Below are positions 1 through 9,458 of a stretch of DNA of 64,000 nucleotides, one piece after another. The stretch's first letter is position 1, and each line of letters starts with the position of its first letter. This stretch comes from Amycolatopsis thermoflava N1165 (GTDB lineage: Bacteria; Actinomycetota; Actinomycetes; Mycobacteriales; Pseudonocardiaceae), in the NCBI RefSeq assembly GCF_000473265.1, contig NZ_KI421511.1, positions 7,847,314 through 7,911,313 on the forward strand, written 5' to 3'. A model generated the notes under the pieces. The model worked only from the letters and a program-made list of their open reading frames with translations. It was not told where the DNA came from and did no database searches. Made by a program: the position numbers and the translations under genes.

Positions 1-163
1 GCGTCTCGCCCTTGGCGCGCAGCGCGACCAGGAAACCGCCGACCTGGGCCGGCGTGGCCTCCCCGGACATCACCTGGTCCATCGCCCACGCGGTGTCCTC
101 CGCGGAGAGGTCGGCGCCGGCGATCAGCTGGTTGAGCAGCGTGGGCCAAGTCTGCGTGCCCAT
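1..163 (-). CDS. trpD: Anthranilate phosphoribosyltransferase, N-terminal part only
   Basis: Transfers phosphoribose from PRPP to anthranilate in tryptophan synthesis. Only the first 54 residues are inside the window; the gene continues past base 1. The visible part matches the helical N-terminal domain of TrpD, with a segment reading [20 protein letters not shown] and then [20 protein letters not shown]. The ATG at 163 is preceded by AAAGGTGA at good spacing. It lies apart from the trpECBA genes near 48-53 kb and next to ctaE, as in mycobacteria. Identification rests on a short stretch but is typical of the family. Confidence 0.85.
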   Translation of the reverse strand, partial: MGTQTWPTLLNQLIAGADLSAEDTAWAMDQVMSGEATPAQVGGFLVALRAKGET

Positions 164-210
164 GGTCACCTTTCACGGCCGGCGAACCGGCCTCATTCGG
201 TCGCGGCGCC

Positions 211-621
211 TCAGCCCCGGACGACCGGGACCCGGCGGGCCCGCAGCACGTCCGCGACCGTCTCCGCCGCGGTCAGCGGGTCGAGCGGATGGACCAGGAC
301 GGCGTCGGCCTGCGACCAGGTCGCCAGCCAGCGGTCGTCCTTGCGCCGCACGGCGATCACGATGGGCGGGCAGTCGTCGATCTCGTTCTTCAACTGCCTG
401 CACAGCCCGATGCCGCCGGTCGGCTGGGCCTCGCCGTCCAGGATCGCCAGATCGACCGCGCCCTCGTCCATCTCGGCCAGCACGTCGGCCACTCCCGCGG
501 CCTCGACGTAGTCGACCCGGCCCAGGTCGGTGGCGGGCCTGCGGCCGACCGCCGTGATGATCGACTCCCGGACTTCGGGACGGTGGCTGAACACCAGGAT
601 CCGCGTGGACTGTTCGGACAA
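211..621 (-). CDS. Response-regulator-receiver-like protein, no output domain
   Basis: A 136-residue protein with the outline of a receiver domain: a hydrophobic first strand (RILVFSHRP), a central DLAILDGEA strand with an Asp at its end, and a late strand DAVLVHPLD. The usual early acidic pair and the conserved Lys are not obvious, so phosphorylation is uncertain. I chose a TTG start at 621 because GGAGGG lies just upstream; a longer reading adds only low-complexity Arg/Pro sequence. No DNA-binding domain is attached. It lies between trpD and a small protein, all on the minus strand. Role unknown. Confidence 0.6.
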   Translation of the reverse strand: MSEQSTRILVFSHRPEVRESIITAVGRRPATDLGRVDYVEAAGVADVLAEMDEGAVDLAILDGEAQPTGGIGLCRQLKNEIDDCPPIVIAVRRKDDRWLATWSQADAVLVHPLDPLTAAETVADVLRARRVPVVRG

Positions 622-662
622 GTCGACCCTCCGGCTTCGTCGCTGTACTGGTCGTGTCGATG

Positions 663-1094
663 CTAGCCGTCCCGGCCGGTTCCACCCAGGCCCATCGGCT
701 GTAGCGCGTCCCAGCCGAGCCAGTCGCCGTCCAGCCGCTGCGCCAGCCCGGCCATCCGGGCCCGTTCCTGGGCGCAGTGCAGCGCGTCGAGCTTCTGCAC
801 GCGCAGCGCGTGGACCCGGACGGGTCCTTCGCCGCCGGTCCCGGGGCGCAGCTCCCACCCGTCCTGGGCGAGCACCGACGCGGCCTCGGTGACCCGATCC
901 GGTGGCAGAACGAGGTGGTGGCGCAGAATCGCCGGTTCGTCCGGCCGCCAGAGGTGTGATCTGCCCAGCACAGCCGAGTCGGCCTCGGCGACGTCGAAGG
1001 CCTCGGCCACGACGACGACACCCTCGGTGTCCACGGTGAGGTCCGGCCCGCCACGCTTTCGCAGCAGGTCACGAACCCGATCGATGAATCCCAC
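663..1094 (-). CDS. Small conserved protein, possibly RraB-like
   Basis: A 143-residue soluble protein. After an N-terminal helix it has a hydrophobic VVVVAEAF strand, then [18 protein letters not shown] followed by a DGWEL turn, and it ends with a helix and GDWLGWDAL. That pattern (a pair of strand-helix-GW units with a terminal GDxxGW) resembles RNase E inhibitor RraB-type proteins of actinobacteria; this is inferred from the pattern only. The GTG start at 1094 has GAGG eight bases upstream. It is divergent from ctaE, whose start is about 97 bases away, so the two may share a control region. Confidence 0.5.
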   Translation of the reverse strand: MGFIDRVRDLLRKRGGPDLTVDTEGVVVVAEAFDVAEADSAVLGRSHLWRPDEPAILRHHLVLPPDRVTEAASVLAQDGWELRPGTGGEGPVRVHALRVQKLDALHCAQERARMAGLAQRLDGDWLGWDALQPMGLGGTGRDG

Positions 1095-1190
1095 GCTCTG
1101 ATCCTCACCCTCCGCGTTCGTCGCTGTGACCAACACCCCCGGCGCGGCGTGCCGGACCCGACCAAGCAGGTCGCTTCGCAGGGAGACATA

Positions 1191-1820
1191 ATGCGACCCG
1201 TGACAACGGCAGCTCCCACCATCAGCCAGCGGGTGCACTCGCTGAACCGGCCGAACATGGTCAGCGTCGGCACGATCGTGTGGCTCTCCAGCGAGCTCAT
1301 GTTCTTCGCCGGGCTGTTCGCGATGTTCTTCACGGTCAAGGCGCAGAACAGCACGGGGGTCTGGCCGCCGATCAACCCGGCGACCGACGAGCCCATCCAC
1401 CTCGACATCCCGTACGCGCTGCCCTTCACCATCATCCTGGTGGCGTCGTCGTTCACCTGCCAGCTCGGCGTGTTCGCCGCCGAGCGCGGTGACGTCTACG
1501 GGCTGCGCCGCTGGTACGTCATCACCCTGATCATGGGCGCGATCTTCGTCGCCGGTCAGGCTGGTGAGTACGTCACGCTCGTCGAAGAGGGCGTGACCAT
1601 CCCGTCCGGTGCCTTCGGCACGGTGTTCTTCCTGGCGACCGGTTTCCACGGTCTGCACGTGATCGGTGGTCTCGTCGCCTTCGTCTTCTTGCTCATCCGC
1701 ACCAAGCTGAGCAAGTTCACCCCCGCGCAGGCGACCTCGGCGATCGTCGTGTCCTACTACTGGCACTTCGTCGACATCGTGTGGATCGGCCTGTTCGCGG
1801 TCATCTACATCATCCCGTGA
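1191..1820 (+). CDS. ctaE: Cytochrome c oxidase subunit III
   Basis: Subunit III of the aa3-type oxidase, an integral membrane protein of the bcc-aa3 respiratory supercomplex. The 209 residues hold about five membrane segments and family motifs such as [14 protein letters not shown] near the start, [11 protein letters not shown] in the middle and the C-terminal [10 protein letters not shown]. Length matches the mycobacterial protein (about 200). The ATG at 1191 follows AGGGAGA; an upstream in-frame ATG at 1149 lacks a site. It leads the cluster ctaE-qcrC-qcrA-qcrB, which is the standard actinobacterial order. Confidence 0.97.
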   Translation: MRPVTTAAPTISQRVHSLNRPNMVSVGTIVWLSSELMFFAGLFAMFFTVKAQNSTGVWPPINPATDEPIHLDIPYALPFTIILVASSFTCQLGVFAAERGDVYGLRRWYVITLIMGAIFVAGQAGEYVTLVEEGVTIPSGAFGTVFFLATGFHGLHVIGGLVAFVFLLIRTKLSKFTPAQATSAIVVSYYWHFVDIVWIGLFAVIYIIP

Positions 1821-1874
1821 CCGCGCCAGCCACCCCATGGACCGGCCTGAACTGACAGCAAGGGTTGCCGAAGA

Positions 1875-2693
1875 ATGACCACCAGCAAGAACACCTCCAG
1901 GCGCCGCTTCGGCGCCCGCACCAAGCTGCGCCGCCGCATCGCCGGTGCGCTCGCGCTCGGTGTGGCGCTGGTCGGCGCCGGCCTGGGCTACGCCCTCCTG
2001 GTGCCGCAGCCGCAGACCGCGCAGGCGCAGGACGACCCGGCGCAGCTGCGCCTCGGCCAGCAGGTCTACAACAACAGCTGCATCAGCTGCCACGGCGCGA
2101 ACCTGCAGGGCGTCGAGGACCGCGGCCCGAGCCTGATCGGCGTCGGTGACGCGGCGGTGTACTTCCAGACCTCGTCCGGCCGCATGCCGGCGGTCCGCCA
2201 GGAGGCGCAGGCCGAGCGCAAGCCGGCCAAGCTGACCCCCGAGGAGATCGACGCGGTCGGCGCCTACATCCAGGCCAACGGCGGCGGCCCGGAGCGGCCC
2301 GCCGAGTCCGGCGAGGCGCTGCGCGGTGACAACCCGGCGCGCGGTGGCGAGCTGTTCCGCCTCAACTGCGCGTCGTGCCACAACTTCACCGGCCAGGGCG
2401 GCGCCCTGTCCGCGGGCAAGTTCGCGCCGGAGCTCGGCCCGGCCAGCGAAGAGCAGATCTACACGGCGATGCTGAGCGGTCCGCAGAACATGCCGAAGTT
2501 CTCCGACCGGCAGCTCACCCCCGAGGAGAAGCGGGACATCGTCGCCTACGTCAAGTCCGTGTCCGACGGGAACAACAACCCCGGCGGCAACGGCCTTGGC
2601 GGTCTTGGGCCGGCCTCGGAGGCGCTCGTCGCGTGGATCGTCGGCATCGGCGCCATCGTCGGCGTGACTTTGTGGATTGGATCGAGGGCATGA
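1875..2693 (+). CDS. qcrC: Diheme cytochrome c subunit of the bcc complex
   Basis: Carries electrons from the Rieske protein directly to the aa3 oxidase, replacing soluble cytochrome c. Two haem-binding CxxCH motifs are visible, Cys69-Cys72-His73 and Cys165-Cys168-His169, each in its own cytochrome c fold. An N-terminal basic stretch and membrane segment (about 21-45) and a C-terminal membrane helix (about 249-268) anchor it with the haems outside the cytoplasm. The gene stop overlaps the next start by four bases (ATGA), showing translational coupling to qcrA. 272 residues is the usual length. Confidence 0.97.
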   Translation: MTTSKNTSRRRFGARTKLRRRIAGALALGVALVGAGLGYALLVPQPQTAQAQDDPAQLRLGQQVYNNSCISCHGANLQGVEDRGPSLIGVGDAAVYFQTSSGRMPAVRQEAQAERKPAKLTPEEIDAVGAYIQANGGGPERPAESGEALRGDNPARGGELFRLNCASCHNFTGQGGALSAGKFAPELGPASEEQIYTAMLSGPQNMPKFSDRQLTPEEKRDIVAYVKSVSDGNNNPGGNGLGGLGPASEALVAWIVGIGAIVGVTLWIGSRA

Positions 2694-3862
2694 CTAGCAT
2701 GGAAGAGCACCCGGGCGCCGGGCGCGAGCCGGGGGTTCCCCAGCCTTCCGAGGCCGAACTGGCCGAGATGGACCGCGACCAGCTGGTCAAGCTGGGCACC
2801 AAGCTCGACGGCGTCGAACTGGTCGACTACCCGGACCCGTGGCCGGTCAAGGGCACCCGCGCGGAGAAGCGCGCGGAGCGGGTCGTGGCGCTGTGGTTCA
2901 CCATCGCGGCGCTCGCCGGTCTCGGCTTCCTGGTGACCATCTGCTGGCCGGAGTGGTGGGAGTACAAGGCCCCGGACACCGGCCAGTACGAGCGGTACGC
3001 GCTCTACACGCCCGTCCTGGGCTTCACGCTCGGCCTGTCGATCCTCGCGCTGGGCATCGGCGTGCTGCTCTACACGAAGCGGTTCATCCCGAACGAGCTC
3101 GCGGTGCAGGAGCGCCACGACGGCGACGGCAAGGGCTCGGCCGAGATCGACCGCAAGACGATCGTCGCGCAGCTGGCCGACGCCGGTAACCGCAGCACGA
3201 TCGGCCGCCGCTCGCTGGTCAAGCGCACCGCGGGCCTCGGCGCCGGCGTGATGGGCCTCGGCCTGGTCGCGCTGCCGGTCGCGTCGTTCATCAAGAACCC
3301 GTGGAAGGACCCCGAGTCCAAGGACAACCTGGCCCACACCGCGTGGAAGCCGGAGTACCCGGGCGAGGTCGTCTACCTGCGCCGCTACACCGGCAAGGCA
3401 GGCGAGGTCGTCCTGCTGCGCCCCGAGGACCTGGACGCGGGCGCGATGGAGACGGTCTACCCGTTCCGCGAGAGCGAGCGCGGCGACCACGAGAAGCTCG
3501 CCGCGGTCTTCATGCGCTCGGACGCCCCGGTCATGCTGATCCGCCTGCGTCCCGAGGACGCCCAGCGGGTCGTCAAGCGCGAGGGCCAGGAGGACTTCAA
3601 CTTCGGCGACTACTACGCCTACACGAAGATCTGCAGCCACGTCGGCTGCCCGACTTCGCTGTACGAGCAGCGGACCAACCGGATCCTGTGCCCGTGCCAC
3701 CAGTCGCAGTTCGACGCCCTGCACTACGCCAAGCCCGTCTTCGGCCCGGCGACCCGCGCGCTTGCGCAGTTGCCCATCACGGTCAACGATGAGGGTTACT
3801 TCGTGGCGCGGGGAGACTTCATCGAGCCGGTCGGCCCCGCCTATTGGGAGCGCAAGTCATGA
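2690..3862 (+). CDS. qcrA: Rieske iron-sulfur subunit of the bcc complex
   Basis: Takes electrons from quinol at the Qo site of the bcc complex. The C-terminal half has the [2Fe-2S] ligands Cys315-His317 and Cys334-His337 with the disulfide partners Cys320 and Cys336 (CSHVGC and CPCHQS). Unlike mitochondrial Rieske proteins it has three N-terminal membrane helices (about 66-84, 106-127, 181-199), the actinobacterial form. The third helix is preceded by RRSLVKRT, a twin-Arg-like stretch. The ATG at 2690 overlaps the qcrC stop; a second ATG three codons later is possible. 390 residues. Confidence 0.96.
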   Translation: MTSMEEHPGAGREPGVPQPSEAELAEMDRDQLVKLGTKLDGVELVDYPDPWPVKGTRAEKRAERVVALWFTIAALAGLGFLVTICWPEWWEYKAPDTGQYERYALYTPVLGFTLGLSILALGIGVLLYTKRFIPNELAVQERHDGDGKGSAEIDRKTIVAQLADAGNRSTIGRRSLVKRTAGLGAGVMGLGLVALPVASFIKNPWKDPESKDNLAHTAWKPEYPGEVVYLRRYTGKAGEVVLLRPEDLDAGAMETVYPFRESERGDHEKLAAVFMRSDAPVMLIRLRPEDAQRVVKREGQEDFNFGDYYAYTKICSHVGCPTSLYEQRTNRILCPCHQSQFDALHYAKPVFGPATRALAQLPITVNDEGYFVARGDFIEPVGPAYWERKS

Positions 3863-5529
3863 GTTCACTCACCACGCCGACACGGGGCTCCAGCATGCTG
3901 GAGCGGCACGCCGCCGAGGCCGCGAACAACATGGACCAGCGGTACCGCCTGGCCAAGGGCCTGCGGCACCAGATGAACAAGGTCTTCCCGACCCACTGGT
4001 CGTTCCTGCTCGGTGAGATCGCGCTCTACAGCTTCATCGTCGTGATCATCACGGGTGTCTACCTGACCCTGTTCTTCGATCCGTCGATGGCCGAGGTCGT
4101 CTACAACGGGCCGTTCAAGAACCTGCAGGGCGTCGAGATGTCCCGCGCGTTCCAGACGACCCTGGAGATCTCGTTCGAGGTCCGCGGCGGTCTGTTCGTC
4201 CGCCAGCTGCACCACTGGGCCGCGCTGGTGTTCGTCGCGGCGATGATGGTGCACATGTTCCGGGTCTTCTTCACCGGAGCGTTCCGCAGGCCGCGCGAGG
4301 CCAACTGGGTCATCGGCGCCCTGCTGCTGATCCTGGGCATGTTCGAGGGCTTCTTCGGCTACTCGCTGCCGGACGACCTGCTGTCGGGCACCGGTATCCG
4401 CGCCACCCTGTCGGGCATCGTGCTCTCGGTGCCGATCATGGGCACCTGGCTGCACTGGGCGCTGTTCGGCGGGGAGTTCCCCGGCGACGAGATCGTGCCG
4501 CGCATGTACACGCTGCACATCCTGCTGCTGCCGGGCATCATGCTCGCGCTGGTCGGTGTGCACCTGGCGCTGGTCTGGTACCAGAAGCACACCCAGTTCC
4601 CCGGCGTGCGGCGCAAGGAGACCAACGTCGTCGGCGTGCGGATCATGCCGGTGTTCGCCGCGAAGGCCGGCGCGTTCTTCGTCATCGTCACCGGCATCCT
4701 GTCGATCATGGCGGGCATCTTCCAGATCAACCCGATCTGGAACCTGGGCCCGTACAACCCGGGGCAGGTGTCGGCGGGCTCGCAGCCGGACTGGTACCTC
4801 GCCTGGGCCGACGGCATGCTGCGGATCTTCCCCGCGTGGGAGCTGTACCTGGGCAACTACACGGTGCCGGCGGTGTTCTTCGCGGGTGCGGTCTGGATGC
4901 CGATCCTGTTCGCGCTGCTGATCGGCTACCCGTTCATCGAACGGAAGCTGTCCGGCGACACCGCGCACCACAACCTGCTGCAGCGCCCGCGTGACGCACC
5001 GGTCCGCACCTCGATCGGCATGATGGCGCTGGCGTTCTTCATGGTGATCGAGCTGTCCGGGTTCAACGACATCATCGCGGACAAGTTCAACATCTCCCTG
5101 AACGCGACGACCTGGGCAGGCCGCATCGGCATCCTGGTGCTGCCGCCGCTGGCGTACTTCATCACCTACCGGATCTGCCTCGGCCTGCAGCGGTCCGACC
5201 GGGAGGTGCTGGAGCACGGCATCGAGACCGGCATCATCAAGCGCCTGCCGCACGGTGAGTTCATCGAGATCCACCAGCCGCTGGGCGGGGTGGACGACCA
5301 CGGCCACGCCATCCCGCTGGAGTACCAGGGTGCGGCGGTGCCGAAGAAGATGAACAAGCTCGGCGCGGCCGGGCGTGCGGTGCCGGGCACCCTGCTGGCG
5401 CCGGACCCGGTGGAGGAGACGTCGGCGCTCGACCGCGCCCGCGGCGACGGGCACGGCAACGGCCACGTCCCCGGCGAGCTGCCCGAGAAGGGTGAGGTCC
5501 CCTCCGGCTGGAAGACACCGGACCACTAG
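3859..5529 (+). CDS. qcrB: Cytochrome b subunit of the bcc complex
   Basis: The di-haem b subunit that oxidises menaquinol. The 556-residue protein has eight or so membrane helices, the haem-ligand region [17 protein letters not shown], and the Qo-site PDWY motif ([11 protein letters not shown]), the usual bacterial version of PEWY. A long hydrophilic C-terminal tail of about 100 residues is typical of actinobacteria. The ATG at 3859 overlaps the qcrA stop by four bases. It is the last gene of the respiratory operon and is followed directly by a strong terminator. Confidence 0.97.
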   Translation: MSSLTTPTRGSSMLERHAAEAANNMDQRYRLAKGLRHQMNKVFPTHWSFLLGEIALYSFIVVIITGVYLTLFFDPSMAEVVYNGPFKNLQGVEMSRAFQTTLEISFEVRGGLFVRQLHHWAALVFVAAMMVHMFRVFFTGAFRRPREANWVIGALLLILGMFEGFFGYSLPDDLLSGTGIRATLSGIVLSVPIMGTWLHWALFGGEFPGDEIVPRMYTLHILLLPGIMLALVGVHLALVWYQKHTQFPGVRRKETNVVGVRIMPVFAAKAGAFFVIVTGILSIMAGIFQINPIWNLGPYNPGQVSAGSQPDWYLAWADGMLRIFPAWELYLGNYTVPAVFFAGAVWMPILFALLIGYPFIERKLSGDTAHHNLLQRPRDAPVRTSIGMMALAFFMVIELSGFNDIIADKFNISLNATTWAGRIGILVLPPLAYFITYRICLGLQRSDREVLEHGIETGIIKRLPHGEFIEIHQPLGGVDDHGHAIPLEYQGAAVPKKMNKLGAAGRAVPGTLLAPDPVEETSALDRARGDGHGNGHVPGELPEKGEVPSGWKTPDH

Positions 5530-5541
5530 TTCACGGTCACG

Positions 5542-5575
5542 AGAAGGGCCCCCGGAGCGATCCGGGGGCCCTTCT
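5542..5575 (+). terminator. Rho-independent terminator after qcrB
   Basis: A perfect 15-bp stem (AGAAGGGCCCCCGGA and its complement) closed by a GCGA tetraloop, then CTTCGTT. It begins 12 bases after the qcrB stop. The convergent Lrp-type gene ends at 5588 on the other strand, so the hairpin may stop transcription from both sides. Confidence 0.9.
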
Positions 5576-5587
5576 TCGTTGGTGGGC

Positions 5588-5875
5588 TCAGTCGGCGTCC
5601 TCGACGCCGATCGCGAACGCGGACTCGGTGTCGGCCGTGGAGTAGGACCGGAACGCGATGTGCGTGTCGGTGTCGATCACGCCCGGCACCTTGCCGATCT
5701 TGGCCGGGATGAGGTCGGCGAGCTCCTCGTGGGCGTGCACCCGCACGATCGCGATCAGGTCGACGTCCCCGGCGCACGAGTACACCTCCGCCACGCCGTC
5801 GATGTCGGCGATCGCCTGCGCGGTCTCCGGGATGCTGTCCGCCACGGCATGGATCAGCACGATCGCGGTGATCAC
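5588..5875 (-). CDS. Stand-alone Lrp/AsnC ligand-binding domain protein
   Basis: A 95-residue protein equal to the effector-binding (RAM) domain of Lrp/AsnC regulators, without the helix-turn-helix. Visible features are the first strand ITAIVLIHAV, the CAGDVDLIAIVRV strand pair and the DTDTHIAFRSYS segment that ends the fold. Such single-domain members form multimers and may bind amino acids or pair with full Lrp proteins. The GTG start at 5875 follows GAGGAGGAC. It faces qcrB, as in other actinobacteria, but has no shown link to respiration. Target ligand unknown. Confidence 0.88.
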   Translation of the reverse strand: MITAIVLIHAVADSIPETAQAIADIDGVAEVYSCAGDVDLIAIVRVHAHEELADLIPAKIGKVPGVIDTDTHIAFRSYSTADTESAFAIGVEDAD

Positions 5876-5928
5876 TCGCGTCCTCCTCGCGTAATTGGGT
5901 AGCGCGGCGATCGTAGCTCCCCGCGTCC

Positions 5929-7650
5929 CTACCCGGCCTGCTCGAGCGACACGGCGGTGGCGACCTGTTCCAGCCAGCCGCGCCACGGCCCGGCGCCGTG
6001 CGCGGGCTCCGACCAGGGCACAGCCGTGCGCACGAGGCGGACGCCGGGCCGGGTGAGCCAGCGCAGCAGGATCGACGTCTCCTCCGGAGGCGCCCCGTAC
6101 AGCGGCCCCGGGCCGGGCTCGACCGTCTCCGCCGACGCCACGAGCTGCTCGACCACCGGCATCGGCGGCACGCCGCGGCGGGCCACTCCGGCGGAGGCCA
6201 GCCTGCCGTGCCGGATCACCGCGAACTCCCACCCGCGGTTGCCGTCCGGGGCCGCGGCGACCAGTTCCGGGATCGCGGCCAGCGCGGACAGCCGATGGGC
6301 CCGGTCGACCGCGCGCACCAGCACGGCGAGCTCGTCCCGCCGCCGCGCGGCCTGCTCGAAGTGCTCGGCCCCGGCCAGGTCGTCGAGCTGCCGGCGCGCG
6401 GACTCCAGCGGCCGGGTGCCGCGCCCGGCGACCAGGTCGACGATCGCGTGCACGCCGGGGGAGTACTCCTCCACGCTCTGGCGGCCGGCGCACGGCGCCC
6501 CGCACCGGCCGAGCTCGGCGAGCGCGCACGGCCGGCCGGACGGCGCGTGCGCGGAGATCCGCTGGGTGCACGTGCGCAGACCGACGGCGCCGGCCAGCGC
6601 GTCCGCCGCGATCTTGGCCGTCGCCTGCGAGGAGAACGGCCCGAGCGCACCGTCCTTGGGCAGCCGCACCACGGACAGGCGCGGGAAGGCCTCGTCGGTG
6701 AGCACGATCCACCACGACTTGCGCGGGTTCTTGGAGCGCCGGTTGTAGGAGGGCCGGTGCGCTGCGATCAGCCGCAGCTCCCGGACCTGGGCCTCGAGCG
6801 CATGGCTGCACTCGATGCCGTCGACCCGCTCGGCGAGGGCCACCATCTCGCGGATCCGGCCGCGGCTCTCCGAACCGGTGAAGTACTGGCGCACCCGGCG
6901 GCGCAGGTTGCTCGCCGTCCCGACATACAGGACCTCGTCGCCCGGCCCACGGAACAGGTAGACGCCCGGGCGCTCCGGCAGGTGGGCCGCCATCCCGCGC
7001 TTGCGCCGCTGGGCCGGCGTCACCTCGGGCAGGTAGTCGAGAAGTTCCTCCAGGGACTGCACCCCGACGTTGCCGACCCGCTCCAGCAGCGCGTGCAGCA
7101 CGTGCACCGTGGCGCGGGCGTCGTCCAGCGCCCGGTGGTTCGGCGTGACCGGCGAACCGAACAGGGCGGCCAGCGCGGAGAGCCGGAAGCTGGGGCTGTC
7201 CTGCCTGGTCAGCACGCGGCGCGCGAGCCGGACCGTGCACACCACCGCGGGCTTCGGCCACGGGTACCCGTGGTGCAGGCACGCCGCGCGCATGAAAGAC
7301 GTGTCGAACGGCGCGTTGTGCGCGACCAGCACCGCGCCGCTGGCGAACTCCAGGAACGCGGGCAGCACGCGGTCGATCTTCGGCGCGTCGTGCAGCATCG
7401 CCGAAGTGATGCCGGTCAGCGCCACGATCTGCGGCGGGACGGGCATCCCGGGGTCGACAAGGGTGGCGAACTCACCCAGCACCTCGCCGCCGCGGACCTT
7501 GACCGCGCCGATCTCGGTGATGCCGTCCGGGCCCGGCTTGGTCCCGGTCGTCTCCAGGTCGAACACGACGAACGTGGTGTCCCGAAGCGGCGTGCCGAGT
7601 TCGTCGAAGGTCAGTTGCGCGCCGTCCGCGAGTTGCATGATCGGCACCAT
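5929..7650 (-). CDS. DEDD 3'-5' exonuclease fused to a GIY-YIG (UvrC-like) nuclease
   Basis: A two-nuclease protein of about 573 residues. The N-terminal third is a DnaQ-type exonuclease: FDLETTG gives the DxE pair, HNAPFD the third site, and HRALDDARAT the final His-Asp. After a linker comes a GIY-YIG domain like the N-terminal half of UvrC (GVYLF then LYVGTASNLRRRVRQYF), followed by a UvrC/Cho-like tail with a CGAPC cluster. The family is conserved in actinobacteria (mycobacterial Rv2191 type) and is presumed to act in DNA repair. The start is uncertain: ATG at 7650 or 7638, neither with a ribosome site. It is divergent from the NYN gene. Confidence 0.88.
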   Translation of the reverse strand: MVPIMQLADGAQLTFDELGTPLRDTTFVVFDLETTGTKPGPDGITEIGAVKVRGGEVLGEFATLVDPGMPVPPQIVALTGITSAMLHDAPKIDRVLPAFLEFASGAVLVAHNAPFDTSFMRAACLHHGYPWPKPAVVCTVRLARRVLTRQDSPSFRLSALAALFGSPVTPNHRALDDARATVHVLHALLERVGNVGVQSLEELLDYLPEVTPAQRRKRGMAAHLPERPGVYLFRGPGDEVLYVGTASNLRRRVRQYFTGSESRGRIREMVALAERVDGIECSHALEAQVRELRLIAAHRPSYNRRSKNPRKSWWIVLTDEAFPRLSVVRLPKDGALGPFSSQATAKIAADALAGAVGLRTCTQRISAHAPSGRPCALAELGRCGAPCAGRQSVEEYSPGVHAIVDLVAGRGTRPLESARRQLDDLAGAEHFEQAARRRDELAVLVRAVDRAHRLSALAAIPELVAAAPDGNRGWEFAVIRHGRLASAGVARRGVPPMPVVEQLVASAETVEPGPGPLYGAPPEETSILLRWLTRPGVRLVRTAVPWSEPAHGAGPWRGWLEQVATAVSLEQAG

Positions 7651-7710
7651 AAGGAGGGGGACCGACAATCCCGGATCACGGCACGAACGGTGATCGTTAC
7701 CGAAGCGGAC

Positions 7711-7716
7711 TACCCT
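7711..7716 (+). promoter_or_regulatory. -10 box of a likely leaderless promoter
   Basis: TACCCT lies at -12 to -7 relative to the ATG at 7723, and there is no ribosome-binding site. This is the expected position if transcription begins at the A of the start codon. Predicted from position only. Confidence 0.55.
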
Positions 7717-7722
7717 GAACGG

Positions 7723-9093
7723 ATGTTTCCCTCAGTGCACGCCGAAGAGCCCGAAGACCCCGGTCTCCGGGCGCCCGCGGCGAGCGCGCGCCCGGAGCCG
7801 GACGCCAAGTCCGTGAACTGGCGCGATCTGCCGGAGCCGGTGCGCGGCCGGCTCGCCGAGCTGGCCGCCGAGGCACTGGGGAAGATCCCGCGCATCGACA
7901 TCCCGCAGCAGCTGCGGCCGGTCGCGAAGTTCGCCCCGGCGAAGCGCGCGAAGCTGGGCGGTGCGGCGCTCCTCACAACCCTGGAGGACTCGACCGCGTT
8001 CCGCACCGCCGTCCTGGAGTGGGTGCGCGAGTACCGGCCCGACGCGCTCGACCCGAATGATCCGGACCCGGTGGCCGCCGCGGTGGCGGCCGTCCTGCTC
8101 GGCGAGGCCAGCGCGGCCACCCGCGTGCGGCTGGTGGTCAAGAACGCGGCGGAGACGGCGCTGCGGGCCGAGCGCGACGCCGCGGTGGCGCGCAGCCAGC
8201 GGCTGGAGGCGGAGCTGGCACGGGTGCGCGAGGAGCTGGCGGAGGCGCGGGAGGCGATCGAGGGCGCCCGCGTGGAGCGCGAGGAGGAGCTGGCGAAGCT
8301 GCGCAACCGCCTGCGCGAGCAGGGCACGCAGCTGCGGCAGGCCAAGGACGCCGCCGAGGAGGCGCGTGAGCTGCTGGCGCAGGCCGATGTGCGGCGGGAG
8401 CAGGAGGTGGCCGCGGTGACCGCTCAGCTGGAGCGTGAGCGGCAGCGCGCGGCTTCCGAGCGGGCGCGGGCCGAACGGGCGGCGGCGGACGCGGAGATCG
8501 CGCGCCAGTCCGCGAAGGAGGCCCGCGAGGCCGACGAGGTGCGCCTGTCACTGCTCGTGGACACCCTGCAGGGCGCGGTGTCGGGGTTGCGGCGGGAGCT
8601 GTCGCTGGACACCAGCGCGCGGCGCCCGGCGGACACCGTGCTGGGCGCTTCGTCGGGAACCGGGGCCGGGCGGCAGGTGCGGGACCCGGCGGTGCTGGAC
8701 CGGCTGCTCGCGTTGCCGAGCGTCCACCTGATCGTCGACGGCTACAACGTCACCAAGACCGGCTATCCGGAGCTCACGCTGGCCGACCAGCGGAACCGGC
8801 TGGTGCAGCAGCTCGGGGCGCTGGCGGCGCGGACGGGCGCGGAGATCACGGTCGTGTTCGACGGCGCCGAGGTGATGTCGGTGCCGACCGTGAGCGCCCG
8901 CGGGGTGCGCGTGTTGTTCTCCGACCCCGGCGTGATCGCGGACGACGTGATCCGGTCGCTGGTCGCGGCCGAGCCGCAGGGACGCCCGCTGGTGGTGGCC
9001 TCGACCGACCGCGGGGTGGCCGACTCGGTGCGGCGATCGGGGGCGCACCCGGTGGCTTCGGCGGTGCTTCTGGCGCGTCTCGGACGGGTCTAG
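7723..9093 (+). CDS. NYN-domain protein with long coiled coil (YacP-like RNase fold)
   Basis: A 456-residue protein in three parts. Residues 1-140 are an acidic/helical region, about 145-290 is a long Glu/Ala/Arg coiled coil, and about 320-456 is a NYN (PIN-like) nuclease fold. The NYN part shows VHLIVDGYNVTKTG near its start, ITVVFDGAE in the middle and VVASTDRGVADSV near the end, giving the spaced acidic residues of the active site. By analogy with YacP/Rae1 it may cut RNA, perhaps on ribosomes; that is inference. Start chosen at the ATG with a well-placed -10 box. Confidence 0.85.
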   Translation: MFPSVHAEEPEDPGLRAPAASARPEPDAKSVNWRDLPEPVRGRLAELAAEALGKIPRIDIPQQLRPVAKFAPAKRAKLGGAALLTTLEDSTAFRTAVLEWVREYRPDALDPNDPDPVAAAVAAVLLGEASAATRVRLVVKNAAETALRAERDAAVARSQRLEAELARVREELAEAREAIEGARVEREEELAKLRNRLREQGTQLRQAKDAAEEARELLAQADVRREQEVAAVTAQLERERQRAASERARAERAAADAEIARQSAKEAREADEVRLSLLVDTLQGAVSGLRRELSLDTSARRPADTVLGASSGTGAGRQVRDPAVLDRLLALPSVHLIVDGYNVTKTGYPELTLADQRNRLVQQLGALAARTGAEITVVFDGAEVMSVPTVSARGVRVLFSDPGVIADDVIRSLVAAEPQGRPLVVASTDRGVADSVRRSGAHPVASAVLLARLGRV

Positions 9094-9227
9094 AGATTTT
9101 TTTGGCCGGTGTTTCCGCAGGTCAGCGGTTTTCTCGTGCACCGTTGGTCCATTCGTTCGATACGCCAGCCCGAAATTGTCGGTGGTCACTCGTACCGTGC
9201 ATCCCAGTAGCAACGAGGAGGCACACC

Positions 9228-9458
9228 ATGAACGACAACACCGTGATCATCGAGTGCAACCGGTGCACGCTGAGGGGCCGCGCCTGCGGCGACTGCGTGC
9301 TGAGCGCCGTGGTCGACGCCCCGCCGGTCGTCGAACTCGACTTCGAGGAACTGGCCGCGGTCGAGTTGCTCGCCGACGCCGGCCTGGTGCCGCCGCCACG
9401 GACGATCTCCCGGGGGCGGCGCCCGCACGTGCGGCTGCCCGAGCGCCGCGCCGGCTGA
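9228..9458 (+). CDS. Small four-cysteine protein (zinc-ribbon-like)
   Basis: A 76-residue protein with Cys-x2-Cys-x6-Cys-x2-Cys near the N-terminus (CNRCTLRGRACGDC), spaced like a small metal-binding knuckle, followed by an acidic helix (ELDFEELAAVELLADAG) and a basic tail. The ATG at 9228 follows GAGGAG at ideal spacing. It lies between the NYN gene and the NlpC/P60 gene. I do not recognise a named family; a small zinc-binding or redox protein is a guess. Confidence 0.7.
   Translation: MNDNTVIIECNRCTLRGRACGDCVLSAVVDAPPVVELDFEELAAVELLADAGLVPPPRTISRGRRPHVRLPERRAG

Noticed and set aside
663-2381. Minus-strand 572-codon open frame over ctaE and qcrC
   Set aside because: A GC-rich shadow of the two respiratory genes; only its last 143 codons, before the ctaE region, look like a protein.
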